Source: Notospermus geniculatus
Taxonomy: Eukaryota; Nemertea; Pilidiophora; Heteronemertea; Lineidae
Length of the DNA stretch: 64,000 nucleotides
NCBI GenBank assembly: GCA_002633025.1
Contig: NMRB01001070.1
Coordinates: 138,012-202,011, forward strand
Reading direction: 5' to 3'
Both the position numbers and the translations under genes were made by a program. The notes below the pieces were generated by a model. That model was not told where the DNA came from, made no database searches, and was given only the letters and a program-made list of their open reading frames with translations. Of this stretch, positions 42,760-53,513 are shown in pieces. Numbering within the stretch: position 1 is the first letter of the stretch; each line of letters opens with the position of its first letter.

Positions 42760-42890
42760 AGGCTCGTTTCCACAGACGCGTTTCACGCTGCGTGATGCGT
42801 CAAATCTTTTGTTATTTTCCGCCGCTCTGCTTCCAAACAATGGGCGAAGCGTCAAAACGCTCACGCTACCGCTTCTGTGGAAACGGGCCT
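42760..42890. mobile_element. 131-bp hairpin with TTA target duplication
   Basis: AGGCTCGTTTCCACAGACGC and GCTTCTGTGGAAACGGGCCT ends; TTA at 42757-42759 and 42891-42893. It lies 60 bp inside the intron that follows the PAN exon. Confidence 0.83.
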
Positions 42891-42951
42891 TTACTGAGAA
42901 CTTGTTCGGTGTGATGGGCAGAAGCGAATGGTCTTGGGAAGAGTTACGTAC

Positions 42952-43281
42952 CCGATAGTAACCTGTGGCACCAGGGATATCTACCAATCCATCGCATGTA
43001 CCGTATCCCCTTGACTTGTTCACTGCACTTCCGATGAAGCAATTGTTGGAATCAGTTGTTTTGGTCAGAAAGTGAACATTCTCACAGCTATCTCCTTCTT
43101 GTACACACAGAAGTGCACAGTTGATTTGGCTCGTCGCCTTGTACTTCGCTGTGACGTATTTCTCAGGTATACCTTTCCCATCGCCACACGTGTTGACGAG
43201 ATGCCCATTTGTTTTCCCAAGGGTTTGGGAAAGAAAAACGTAAGTGTGGAGAAAGCCAACGAGGTAGGGAGTGAAACGCAT
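42952..43281 (-). CDS. PAN/fibrinogen-like secreted protein, first exon (signal peptide + PAN)
   Basis: ATG at 43281 opens a frame whose first 20 residues (MRFTPYLVGFLHTYVFLSQT) form a signal peptide. The rest of the exon is PAN/apple-like: Cys residues in NTCGDG, INCALLCVQ, DSCENVHF, NNCFIG and GTCDG, with the ALLC and VHF features of that fold. The exon ends at 42952 with CGG|GTACGT, phase 0, matching the acceptor at 38494. The joined protein would be about 265 residues. PAN domains bind proteins or carbohydrates and are combined with fibrinogen-related domains in many invertebrate secreted proteins. It is nested on the opposite strand upstream of CRHBP. Confidence 0.78.
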
Positions 43282-43530
43282 TGAAATTGGTTAGGCCCTT
43301 AACTCCCACACGATAAGTACATGTACATGTAAAAGTGGAAGTAAATGTACATGAAAATGCATGCGCCGGTGGTGCATCCGGCAGTCACTCTTGATGAAGG
43401 CAAGACATCGCTGGTCTCAAGGTCTGTAAGGGGTATCGCCCGGAAACAAACAATCTCACCTAGCATAGCGGCCTAAATCGGGAAATGTTCCAGGAAACTG
43501 GAACTGTCACAGGACTTATTGGCCCAGCAT
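43282..43530. promoter_or_regulatory. Upstream region of the PAN/fibrinogen-like gene
   Basis: The presumed promoter lies here on the minus strand. It contains ACATGTACATGTA. No TATA box was identified with confidence. Confidence 0.3.
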
Positions 43531-43810
43531 CGTTGAACTTCTCAAGCGATGAAGGTATGGCGGCCATTTTTGTTTCGACATAGTATCAGTCCAGCCTCGC
43601 TGTTACCACTGGCTATATATAGGTTGGAGAGGAGACCAGTCTTATCAAGGTGGGGAGGGAGAAAGAGTCCCCTAATCGTGCTTTAATCAGCACTAAAGCA
43701 AGAATGCTGTTAAAACACGACTGTAATATGCGTTGGGGTTTTGTATCTCGCGACGCGGGCGGCGTAACCTTTGACGTTTCGGCTTCTCGTTTATACATGT
43801 AGGTCTACAG
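43531..43810. repeat. Repeat family J copy
   Basis: TTGAACTTCTCAAG(C/T)GATGAA, ATGGCGGCCATTTTTGTTTC, AGTCTTATCAAGGTGGGGAG. Other copies: 44070-44380, 50163-50482 and 50487-50790. Confidence 0.75.
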
Positions 43811-44069
43811 ACCAAAGCAAGAGAAGGCACAAAAGGCGACACACAAAATGATAAGGAAGTCAACTTCCAAAGTTTCGCAAATTTTCGACCCCAACCGGGG
43901 TCTACCTCAAGCACTTTTCGGTAAGAAACTCCAGAAAAGAATCCAAAACAAAATTGCGAAATACGTCGAAAATTTGCGAAATTTTGGAAGTTGACTTCCC
44001 ATATATTATCATACATATAGGTTAGGTTTAGAGACGAGGTCAATGTACACTGTACACCGCAGCACTAAT

Positions 44070-44380
44070 TCATGGTGGCGAGGTTGATCATGATCTTGTG
44101 TCAGTGCATGCTCGACAAGACTGCATGTTCTATTAGAATGATCTAAATTGAGACTTTTGCCACACATAAAACTATTGAGTTGAAGCATGCTACCTTACTT
44201 GATGAAGGGTTAGTCACGCTATGACAGCGCGTTGAACTTCTCAAGTGATGAAAAGTATGGCGGCCATTTTTGTCGGCGAAGGTTTCGACACGGTATTAGT
44301 CCAACTTAGGTGTTATCACTGGTTGGACAGGACACCAGTCTTATCAAGATGGGGAGGGATACAGAGTCACACTATGCATA
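44070..44380. repeat. Repeat family J copy
   Basis: GCATGCTCGACAAGACTG, TGAAGCATGCTACCTTAC, TGATGAAGGGTTAGTCACGC match 50163-50482. Between the two local J copies (43820-44010) an inverted CGCAAATTTTCGAC / AATTTGCGAAAT pair occurs. Confidence 0.78.
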
Positions 44381-45155
44381 TCACCATAAAGGAATCATTC
44401 CTTTATGATATCACAGCGCGGCCAAACCTGCCGAGATTGCATACTTCACGTAGTTCCGTAGGTCCACTGCAGTGAAAGCGCCGAACCTGACGTAGGCCTA
44501 GACGCTGCAGGGCGCAGAATCTGGCGGGGGGGTATGTGATTAATCCGTGGGAGGGCGCTAGTTTACTAAGCCTTGGCGCCGAGGTGATGTAATACTACTT
44601 CCGACGTTGACCACGGCTTTGTCATCATTTTGAAATCGTTTCATAAGCGTTCATTTTCATGATTTTGCCCTCCGGCTGCTTCAGTGTCAGCCATGTTTAC
44701 TACTAATTCCATCCTCTACCACTGATGGCAGCAGCTAACAGCCATACTGTAGAAATTCTATGAGGTCGCACATGTGTTCACTGCCAAAGTTAACGCCCCA
44801 GCAGCGGTGGCGTCGACGTGCGGCGAATCGCGGAACTGACGCAGGCTGGCATGACGTTACGTCGTCTTTTTCTGCACTGTGTATAGATGAGATCAAACTT
44901 GCTTTAAAGGAAAACTCGAGAAAATGGTGACGAAACGGTGAATAAACATATCCACTTGGAGGCCGGCTGATTTAGCAAACACAGGGTCGGCCATCATCCA
45001 GGGCGTACCGTTCGTTCCGCTGACTCACTCAGTAAGTTTAGAATTCATGCATTTCATAATTCTCAACTCAAAATAAATCTATGACATGAAAAGAATAAAA
45101 TTGCGTCTCGGTCGTTTTGGCTGCATTGATTCGGAGTCATAGCATTGCCTATTAC
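44381..45155. other. Upstream of the candidate first CRHBP exon
   Basis: No recognised gene. If the exon at 45156 is correct, the promoter lies here. No clear TATA box was seen. Confidence 0.35.
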
Positions 45156-45191
45156 ATGTATTTTATCACAAACGTTGTATGCATTGTTTTC
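45156..45191 (+). CDS. CRHBP: Candidate signal-peptide exon of CRHBP
   Basis: ATG at 45156 gives MYFITNVVCIVF and then a strong donor TTC|GTAAGT in phase 0, the phase needed by the exon at 49055. The encoded segment is hydrophobic, as expected for a signal peptide, but short. Position, phase and donor are compatible; there is no independent proof. Another first exon could have been missed. Confidence 0.3.
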
Positions 45192-45424
45192 GTAAGTTGG
45201 TTTTTTTGCGAGATTATTTTATTAAAGAGTCATGAAGCTGATGCAAAATACACATGTTCGTACAACTTTGTTTCAAAACAATTGTTCGTTCTACGGTCGA
45301 TAATGCCCTTTTTGGAATGTGGTCAACCTGTGTTCAAAGGAAAACGGAGACCAAAATTCTAAAGTAAAAAAGTATGTTTGCCACCAATCCACCACCAGGC
45401 GAATTTGCGATATGGGAACAAGTA

Positions 45425-45560
45425 AGCCTAATAGACAAATCCCAAATTGATGTAAACGAGAAAGATCTGCGCACTTCCGTCGAAATGGCAAACAGAACCT
45501 CGGTCTGAAACTGAATGACGTGACGCAGAGAACCAACCTCCTGCGCATGTCCAGATTGAC
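45425..45560. repeat. Half copy of the palindrome at 46308-46465
   Basis: TAGACAAATCCCAAATTGAT, GATCTGCGCACTTCCGTCGA, AACCTCGGTCTGAAACTGAA match the right arm of the later palindrome. Confidence 0.8.
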
Positions 45561-48454
45561 TACTTCCGGTCGTCAATACTGTCCCTGCCATAAGTGACTT
45601 CCATTTTGAATTCTTCAGCTGATTTCAGCCGGCTAGGCCGCTGTTTTAAATGTAAAAATTTTACTCCTAAAAGTTACTTTATCGACTAAATATTGCTGGT
45701 TTTCGTCCCTTTTACGAACAGTCAATAAATGTGACAGTAGTCGAGTTATTTGTCAGGAACTATTTCTGTCATGTGCGATGATCACGCCTGTCAGTGTAGT
45801 CAGGTTTGTTCATAGCAACCCCATCATGGCGGACGCCGGTTGACGAAATTTAAAAATACGACTGAAAATGCGTTTCCCATAGCCTGTGGGAAGGGATACC
45901 ATCACATCATGATTCTTGCGCGATCAGAGATGAGGCAAAGTTCCCATCTGTACACTCTTTTAATTTAAAACTACAACCTGGCCCACATTCTGAGACAGTT
46001 TCAGAAAGGACTTGCTCAACAGAGTGTCTCGGCAACAGCCGCCATTTTGACCACAGTCTGGAAAGTAGGACGCTCGTCACCATGGTCACTGTCATCAGAC
46101 GCCTACGCACCGTTCGATTACTGCCCTTGGATTTATGACGTCATCAATATGGAAGTCACTTCTAGCAGTGATACTATATCGGAAGAATGGAGATAGGTGT
46201 CGCTGTGGGGAGTTTGGCAGAGAACCCCACAACCATGTGACGACAGTGAGTTCGACGACGTTGTGTCAGATTCGACCATTGCTGAATCATGGATTGTGTC
46301 ACGTCAGCTGGTTTCAGGTCGAGGTTCTGTTACAATTTCGGCGGAAGTGCGCAGATCTGGGAATTTGGGATTCGTCTATAGACAAATCCCAAATTAAACG
46401 AGGAAGATCTGCGCACTTTCGTCGAAATCGCAACCACAACCTCGGTCTGAAACTGAATGACGTAATGAGTTTGCTGATTTTTTAAAAAATGACATTGTCC
46501 AGATATCAATGAATTTGAATGTATTAATGATATTTCAAAAATTCAAAATTTTACACCATGAATGGAGTCTCTCTTTAAGAATCCCTTTGACAATCACGCG
46601 ACAGTCACACCAACACAACCCGACAAAAAATCAACGTTTCCCTTTATCCCCTTTCTTTGATAACCTCTCCTGATAAATTGCCTTGATAACCCGTCGCGTT
46701 ATGTCGGATGCCATTGACGGTAGCAATCTTAGCCGGCGCGAGGTATTCCCCGTTTAAGCGCATTATACTTTTTTCTCTTTTTTTTGTTTAATGCGATGAT
46801 TCTTGTGCTCGTCTCCCTAGCATTCAAATGAGAGACGGTCCTTACGATGTCTTTCATTTTTCCGCCTTAATCACCGTCCGTTTATGACCAGCGATGCCAT
46901 TACGTTGACAGTACCATTGTCCACACTCAAAAGAAGGGTTTTATCGCGAAGCTGCGGTTGTTGTTGATAAAAACACTGCACCTTTTCCGACTGAGCCGTG
47001 GGGATCTTCGCCAACACTGAAACCGTCTCTCATGCTTCCGCTACCGGCAGATCTGAAGTGGATTTGAAAACAAACATGACAATGGCCGTCTTCGTTCCGC
47101 ATGAATCTGCTTTTTACACCAGACCCGTTGTTTTTTCGTATTATAAACACAAAAGTAATTCCACCTGAGCCGATTTTGCCAATCCATTCCTGTTCCTAAC
47201 ATGAGTAAGCAACTAGCTTTAGACGCTACATCCCTTGAATACTAAACGCGGCAATTTCTGTCTGAAGTTGGGTCTGAGACGTGACGTGGGTGGAACCCAT
47301 AAGCACGTGCGCTGCGCCTGAATGATTCAAAACAGCGAATGTACTTTTGTAATGGCTCTCTGGAGGTCGCGTTGGGTGATGCAAAAAGGCGGAAGCTGCA
47401 TTCGCCTTTCTTATTTTTCTCGCGTTCCTCAACGGATTCCTGCGAATACCGTCTGAATATTCCCACGGCGGACATCGTGGTGGCAATATATGCTGAAATA
47501 AACACCTTGTTCGCCTACACGTCGACCCTGGCGAGGACGAAAACGACGCACCTGTGACTCACTGGCTATGATTAGGCTCTTGTTCGACATTGTGGTTCGC
47601 TTTGAAGTCGTTCGATTACTAAACCCACGCTAGCGGAAAACAAAACAAACGCTTATCCGAAAACAAACACGACCATCTTCACGTCATTAACACCATAGTA
47701 CCCCATTCGTAACACTTCGGGTCTTTCCGTCATTCTTCGGTAAAGACCTGAAATCTGGCACAGACGGTTTCGAGCTCTGCGTTGAGAATGCATAGTTCCC
47801 TAGGCCTCGAAATAACGAGCGTTTTGATTGGCTCCCTAGAGGTTCGCGATAACGAGGTTGAACTCTTCCCTTATTTGAATCGGCCCACTTCGGATATGTT
47901 CGGGAAGATTCGGCTCCTCTCGGCTGTATCAATACTTTCGCTAGCAGCCATCTTGGATCGTTGCCAAGGAGAATCATGCTCACTCAATCTGGTCGCGACG
48001 CTGACATTGAAAATGCATTACTCTTACCAACCGATGACACCAAATGTTTGCGCGCGACTCCTCGACTCCTGACACATCACCGACAGCGCCAGAAAGGTGG
48101 CCGCTCGCAAAATTGATCGTCAAATCGTTCATCTACCACAGTAGTCCGGCGGTGGCTTGTCAGTTCAGGCGTGTGCCTTGTCCACTGGGCAAATAACAGC
48201 AATATTTATGACCCACTTTCTACATTTGCCCGCAAGTTGTGGGCAAAGCAAATACGGGAGTTTCTTACCGCCAATATTTCGTCGATTTTTCTGAAAAAGT
48301 GCAGTAACTCACACGTGGGTCATAGCCTCTATACATGTATAGGCCTACTTAGGGCGTAGCCTCTGCACCTAAGTCTGCAAAAAAGTCATGACCTTGTACG
48401 GTGGGCATAGGACCCAAGGCTGCGACCACTGCCCTAGGCCCAATGTCAATGAAC
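45561..48454. other. Presumed CRHBP intron, no exon seen
   Basis: About 2.9 kb within the proposed first intron. Apart from the palindrome at 46308-46465 no repeat or exon was recognised. Open frames are short and featureless. Confidence 0.45.
46308..46465. mobile_element. Palindromic element, AGATCTGCGCACTT arms
   Basis: GGTTTCAGGTCGAGGTTCTG, AAGTGCGCAGATCT, AATTTGGGATTCGTCTATAG, then the complement. Arms about 70 bp. Confidence 0.83.
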
Positions 48455-48600
48455 TCCTTATGCCAAGCGCACATTTGCGGCAAAACTGAATGCGGCAGGG
48501 ATGCTTTTAAAATCGGCTAAATGACGAGTCGACAGCGTCGGGTCAGTGGACTTTAAAACACCCCTACCGCATTGGATTTTGCCGCACATGTGCGCTTGGC
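48455..48600. mobile_element. Hairpin element, CCAAGCGCACATTTGCGGCA ends
   Basis: The right end CACATGTGCGCTTGG is the complement. The arms continue AATGCGGCAGGG / CCCTACCGCATT. Length about 146 bp. Confidence 0.8.
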
Positions 48601-48886
48601 CTTAAAGCCACACTGTGTTTCATCAGAAAGTGCTTGCGTTCGCCGACGTTAGTGTAAAATGTATGCTCTATCTGAATGCATTAGAGCTCTGCCTGCAGTG
48701 TTTTCAACGTGTGCTGAAAACTGGGCTTTGTTTCTTTAAGTACGTATCAGGCAAGCATTTTGGTGACCTTCACGAGGCTATGAGACCTACCTGCACTCTC
48801 CCGCTAAAACTTTGAATATACCGTAAAATTCAATACGGGGCTTTAAATTTCAGGAAAGAGCCGGAAACATCGAGATGTTAGTTCAA

Positions 48887-48945
48887 ACTTTTCTATCTTA
48901 CAGATATTGGGATTATTTTTATGGAACTTGTATCAGATCGATCAA
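48887..48945 (+). pseudogene. Decayed duplicate of the CRHBP exon at 49055
   Basis: TATCTTACAGATATTGGGAT, TATTTTTATGGAACTTGTAT, CAGATCGATCAAC aligns with TATTTTTACAGAAATGGGGA, TTATTTTCAAGACACTAC, AGATCAAGTCGGCCAAC at about 70 percent identity, including the acceptor. It lacks the donor. It is probably a local duplication that has degenerated. Confidence 0.5.
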
Positions 48946-49054
48946 CAAAACTTAAAAACCTCAAAAACCTTTTGTATTGAAGAATGCCAATGGCTTCCAA
49001 ACTTTACTTCATTTTTGATCGTACTGAAAGTTTTCCTTGTTTATATTTTTACAG

Positions 49055-49106
49055 AAATGGGGATTATTTTCAAGACACTACAGATCAAGTCGGCCAACGG
49101 AAATAG
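49055..49106 (+). CDS. CRHBP: CRHBP, proposed exon 2
   Basis: A 52-bp exon between TTTATATTTTTACAG and AG|GTAAGC. It starts at phase 0 and ends at phase 1, exactly the phase required by the acceptor at 50902. It reads KWGLFSRHYRSSRPTEI and then joins ERCIDQV, corresponding to the basic, Tyr-containing stretch (PYRRALRCLDM) just before the first conserved cysteine in vertebrate CRHBP. Short exon length makes this less certain than the later exons. Confidence 0.55.
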
Positions 49107-49371
49107 GTAAGCAGCACTTTCAGTGGTGTACTTTTCTGCCGGTAGAGGTCACCACCAATTAACGCCGGTCCTAGAACGTCACAAATGTTGACGTCACGGA
49201 CATAAGCCATGGCGTCCACGTCGGGCCTGTCGCACCAGGCGCTACTAACCGTCCCGGAGCCGATTACTTCGGGAAGTATCCCAGCATGCAAAGCATGAGG
49301 TCACTTCCGAATGTAGATGCACACACAGCCCTCGCGTACATCGATCCATACATCGGCGTGCAAAAGAAATA

Positions 49372-49465
49372 AAACGCTGTCGTGTTAGACACGAGTGAAG
49401 TGTCATGGCGGACAATCAGCCAATCAGAGCGCATCCGCCATGACACTTTACTCCTGTCTAACAGA
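49372..49465. mobile_element. Short hairpin, GTGTTAGACACGAGTGAAGT arms
   Basis: Left arm ends GTGTCATGGCGGACA, right arm CCGCCATGACACTTTACTCC. Intervening AATCAGCCAATCAGAG contains a CCAAT word. Located in the CRHBP intron. Confidence 0.75.
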
Positions 49466-49811
49466 CATGCGCATTGGAGGCCAATAAAAGAGCGCTGTCG
49501 TGAGAAAGCGCCAGTGCCTGGTCGGTGGAAGTAATCGAACACGCCAAATGGCATTTTGCACTTTTGAAAACAGCTGTTATAGGTCGCAGAAGGGCAGTGA
49601 CATTTGACAGTGGTGCGCGAAACATAAAAATACACCCCACAACTATAGGTTAAGCTTTTTCAGAAGTGTTTGGGAATTACCAGCAGGCAATTCCGATAAT
49701 GTAAAGGCGAACGTCAGGGGATTGTTAGATAAAAGTTGGTAGATATTTTATGAATCTGCTGGCGAGAAAAATTGGGCCAAATTATATTGGAAAAAAGGCT
49801 TTGCGTGGATA

Positions 49812-50085
49812 AAGGGTCGTGGTATTTCCACCTTTTGTCGACAGGCGGCGCCACCGGCGGTGATTGCATCATTCTCCAACAGCGTAGTTTTGCCTTTTGT
49901 CCCAGTGTTGGAGAATGTATGATTACAATACAGTGCATACGTGGACACCCTAGGAACGAGAGTTGCTCTACCTGGTGCGAGGTTGACAAGTGGTACATGT
50001 AGTTTAACAACATTGTCAATAGAGGTCTCCCTTAACACGGGACGGGTATGTTCGGCGCAGGCTAGGGAAAGAATACCGTGGCTTT
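49812..50085. mobile_element. MITE family D copy
   Basis: AAAGGGTCGTGGTATTTCCA at the left; CTTTTTAAAG at the right. Interior GTCGACAGGCGGCGCCACCG, GGTGATTGCATCATTCTCCA. The TTAA sites are decayed, so it is an older copy. Confidence 0.82.
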
Positions 50086-50162
50086 TTAAAGCCCAACAGT
50101 ATGCGTTTGGTTTTGTATCTCGCGACCGCCGACATAACCTTTGACCTTTCGGCAACGTTCTC

Positions 50163-50790
50163 TCTGCATGCTCGACAAAGACTGTTCAAATCTATGTATT
50201 TGAATGATCTACATGTAAGTTACCAATTAGGTATTGGGAGTGTTGCCACACATGAAAGAATGAGTTGAAGCATGTTACCTTACATGATGAAGGGTTAGTC
50301 ACGCTATAACAGCACGTTGAACTTCTCAAGTGATGAAGGTTTGGCGGCCATTTTTGTTTCGACATGGTATCAGTCCAGCCTCGCTGCTATCACTGGCTAT
50401 GTACAGGCTGGACAGGAGACCAGTTTTATCAAGGTGAGGAGGGAGAAAGAGTCACCTAATGCATACTGTTGGACTCATGCGTATATTCATGCTCGAAAGA
50501 CTGTTCAAATCTAAATGTTTGAATGATCTAAGTTACCAATTAGGCATGGAGAGTGTTGCTACACATAAAAGAATGAGTTGAAGCATGTTACCTTACCTGA
50601 TGAAGGGTTAGTCACACTAGGCTATAACACCTCGTTGAACTTCTCAAGTGATGAAGGTATGGCGGCCATTTTTGTTTCGTCATGGTATCAGTCCAGCCTC
50701 GCTGCTATCATGGCTATGTACAGGCTGGACAGGAGACCAGTCTTATCAAGGTGAGGAGGGAGAAAGAGTCACCTAATGCACACTGTTGGA
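50163..50790. repeat. Tandem pair of family J repeats
   Basis: Copies at 50163-50482 and 50487-50790 follow each other in the same orientation and differ by about 10 percent. Both contain CTTATCAAGGTGAGGAGGGA. They end about 110 bp before the next CRHBP exon. Confidence 0.85.
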
Positions 50791-50901
50791 CTTTCAATTG
50801 CCAGTTCTTGATGCCCTGGCCGTTACCGCCTTTTTGGTTTTGTTTTTTCCCGTCTTTTCCACAGTAGTAATAAAGTGACAATTTTCTTCTTTTCTTTCCA
50901 G

Positions 50902-51065
50902 AACGATGTATAGACCAAGTCCAAACGGAAGGGACATATAGATATATTTCCAGCGGAGATTCGGATCCGGGACTTTGTTCCATTTACATCCTCAGCCCTC
51001 CAGAGAAACTCATTCAGATAGAAATCGAGCAGGTTGAGATTGACTGCAAGGGAGGACTCTTAGGG
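50902..51065 (+). CDS. CRHBP: CRHBP, exon 3 (N-terminal domain start)
   Basis: Corticotropin-releasing-hormone binding protein is a secreted glycoprotein that binds CRH/urocortin-type peptides and limits receptor activation. Evidence for the call is cumulative over five exons. This exon starts after TTTCTTTCCAG (phase 1) and encodes RCIDQVQTEGTYRYISSGD, then LCSIYILSPPEKLIQIE, then VEIDCKGG. These match the vertebrate RCLDML...GQFTF, the LHCAAFFISEPEEFITI and the VSIDCQGG region. All ten conserved cysteines are found across the gene: RC, LC, DC here, then YC, PC, NC, CM, MC, PC and the C-terminal QC. The donor (GGG|GTAGGT) lies inside a short direct repeat that recurs four times up to 51700. 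Phase 0 continues into 56016. Confidence 0.93.
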
Positions 51066-51105
51066 GTAGGTGTTTTTAAAGGGACTTTTAGGGGTAGGTG
51101 TTTTA
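51050..51105. repeat. Duplicated 28-bp block containing the splice donor
   Basis: GGGACT(C/T)TTAGGGGTAGG, TGTTTT occurs at about 51055 and 51081, and again twice at 51659-51705 after the MITE. The first copy holds the working CRHBP donor; each copy has the same GTAGGTG donor-like word. Confidence 0.85.
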
Positions 51106-51652
51106 CCCTTTAGTGCCTAGTGTCCACAAACGTGTACATTACGTAATACCTGTTTATATCACACATCAATAAAAACATGTCCCACTTACACCCCTTGACA
51201 TGATCAAAAGCCTCAAGTCCACATGTGTGGACATTTAGTTCTCATTATCAATGATAGATGGCAGCACTAGTCAATGTGCAATGCTGTTGAAGGTGATGTC
51301 CACATATGTGGACAACAGGCCGTCGAGGAATATGATTTTTTCAAGACTCCTTTTCGATTTATTTCCGTGATTGGCTATTGTAACATGATTAAAATCAGTT
51401 TGTAGTCAAAGTTGATGTCCTCCTTGATTATGATGATGATCATGGTGATGTTGATGTACTGTGAGACAAAATGGCTGATTCAGAACCATTCCTGCATAAC
51501 CTGATGTCCACATATGTGGCCGCTTGAAAATGATTGGCTGATGCAATTTTTTTAAACAAAAATACATATTTGTCTTAAATACACCCAAAAATGGTCTAGT
51601 GACACGATTTAGAGGTTTTGCCTACAAAAAATCCATTTGAGGCACTAAAGGG
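51106..51652. mobile_element. 547-bp MITE with TTA target duplication, in the repeat array
   Basis: Ends CCCTTTAGTGCCT / AGGCACTAAAGGG; TTA at 51103-51105 and 51653-51655. The interior contains several TCCACATATGTGGAC or similar palindromes. Harbinger-like by target site. It splits the 28-bp repeat array and lies 40 bp after the exon. Confidence 0.88.
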
Positions 51653-51785
51653 TTAAAGGGACTTTTAGGGGTAGGTGTTTTAAAGGGACTCTTAGGGGTA
51701 GGTGTTTTTAAAGGAACGCTACAGGCAGCCTCCTCACAGGCATTTTGATGTGCTCATTACACCGATCGGTTGGCATGAGTTTAAG
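51653..51785. repeat. Rest of donor-repeat array and MITE K fragment
   Basis: Two further 28-bp repeats, then AACGCTACAGGCAGCCTCCT, GGCATTTTGATGTGCTCATT, CACCGATCGGTTGGCATG, which match the left half of the K copy at 56265-56469. Confidence 0.75.
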
Positions 51786-52229
51786 ATGGCCGCCATATCC
51801 GCCATCTTGGATGAGCGGCGCCGGCTGTTTAACATACCTTCCCCTCATAGACGTCATATTGAGCATTGATAACCAACTCGTGCGAGAAAACACATGTGGA
51901 GGAGGGCCTAAATCTTTTTGCGCGCCTTGATGAGGGCCTCAATGTTGTAGTACCTCCGACATCCTATCCCATCAGTACACGACTCAGCAAACCTTACCAT
52001 CCCTCGATTACGAGTTCCCCAGGAGAATCGATGAAGGATCAACGGGCCATCATTCCAGGCAATTGGATTTGTTTAATCCTATCTGAGACTGAGACGGGCA
52101 GGAACTGTCACACACATCCTTGGAGAGAGGTCAGCTGGTGTCTACCCCAAGAGTTATAGACTGGTTCTCGTCTTTGCCGCTCCACTCCCGCGGCGCTACT
52201 GACAGGCCTTTCCGTTTGACTGTCAGTAA
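51786..52229. other. CRHBP intron, no exon seen
   Basis: AAGATGGCCGCC and CCGCCATCTTGG occur at its start. No coding signal was recognised. AGACTGGTTCTCGTCTTTGC (52159) matches an inverted pair at 61028-61110. Confidence 0.45.
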
Positions 52230-52575
52230 AGCCTCGGTTATGTCGCCCTACGCTGTGATAGAAATAGCGTCAACTAGTTGCAACTGATAAATTATGTCGC
52301 CACCGACTAGAAAAATACCGATCGGTCGCAACTACCTGGAACTAGTTTATCGCCGTCTTTTGAGTGCTTATGTCGACACAGATTTCTTTTGATTTTAAGT
52401 AAGTTGAACATGTGCGACTTTCAGGATCTGGATATTTTTAGTTTGCAACTAGTTACTCTCTGACGCCCGAGAGCTTATGTCACCTAGTAGTTGTGACTAA
52501 TTAGTTCCAACTACGCGCCGATTTTCAGTTGCCAACTAGTTCTGACTGTACGTAAGGGCGACATAAACGAGGCTT
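52230..52575. mobile_element. MITE with AGCCTCGGTTATGTCGCCC ends, copy 1
   Basis: Right end GGGCGACATAAACGAGGCT is the complement. The interior has many AACTAGTT palindromes (CAACTAGTTGCAACTG). A second copy is 52640-53035. Confidence 0.87.
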
Positions 52576-52639
52576 TACTGTCCGTTCGGGGCAGTGACGG
52601 CAAAGATGCGCAGTCAAGCTCCGTGTGCACATAGCTTAA

Positions 52640-53035
52640 AGCCTCGTTTATGTCGCCCTACGCTGTGATAGAAATAGCAAGCCTCGTTTATGTCGCCCTA
52701 CGCTGTGATAGAAATAGCGTCAACTAGTTGCAACTGATAACTTATGTCGCCACCGACTAGAAATATACCGATCGGTCGCAACTACCTGGAACTAGTTTAT
52801 CGCCGTCTTTTGAGTGCTTATGTCGACACAGATTTCTTTTGATTTTAAGTAAGTTGAACATGTGCGACTTTCAGGATCTGGATATTTTTAGTTTGCAACT
52901 AGTTGGCAACCAGTTACTCGCTGACGCCCGAGAGCTTTTGTCACCTTGTAGTTGTGACTAATTAGTTCCAACTACGCGCCGATTATCAGTTGCCAACTAG
53001 TTCTGACTGTACGTAAGGGCGACATAAGCGAGGCT
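52640..53035. mobile_element. MITE with AGCCTCG ends, copy 2
   Basis: Nearly identical to 52230-52575, in the same orientation, but its first 40 bp are duplicated (52640-52679). The two copies are separated by only 64 bp. Confidence 0.87.
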
Positions 53036-53513
53036 TTAGCCAGGTCGACATTGCGTCTTGAAGCAACTCGACGGATCCGTCGCAGATCAAAAAACCACCA
53101 CGCGCAGGTCGACATTTCAGCGATTGAGAGGAGCAACTGGCAGTTACCTCGAACAGGACGCTCATGTCGACAGCGCGTCTTCCATGTACTCAGTCCATTC
53201 CACTGCCGCCATTTTCTTTTCTTTTTTTTGGTACGCCACGTGATTTTCAATGAACTATCCCCGTTCAAGCAACTGATCAGTCGCAAGCAGGCGCAGGTCG
53301 ACGGATCTGAGTGGAACTGGAGACAACTAGTCGTCGAAAAGTATCATGAGCAACTCGAAGCAACTGGCAGCAACCAGCGGATCCGGCAGTTGCTCGGAGA
53401 CGCAAGCGCGCTCAGGTCAACAAAATCGGCAACTGATCAATCACTCCGAGTTGCTTCCATCGCCGGAAAGCTAGTTGCGGCGAGTTAGACGCAATGTCGA
53501 CCTGAGCCAGGCT
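53036..53513. mobile_element. TIR element, CAGGTCGACATTGCGTCT ends
   Basis: Left AGCCAGGTCGACATTGCGTC and right GACGCAATGTCGACCTGAGC. Interior rich in AGCAACTGG and GATCAGTTGC words. It abuts the previous MITE directly. Confidence 0.8.
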
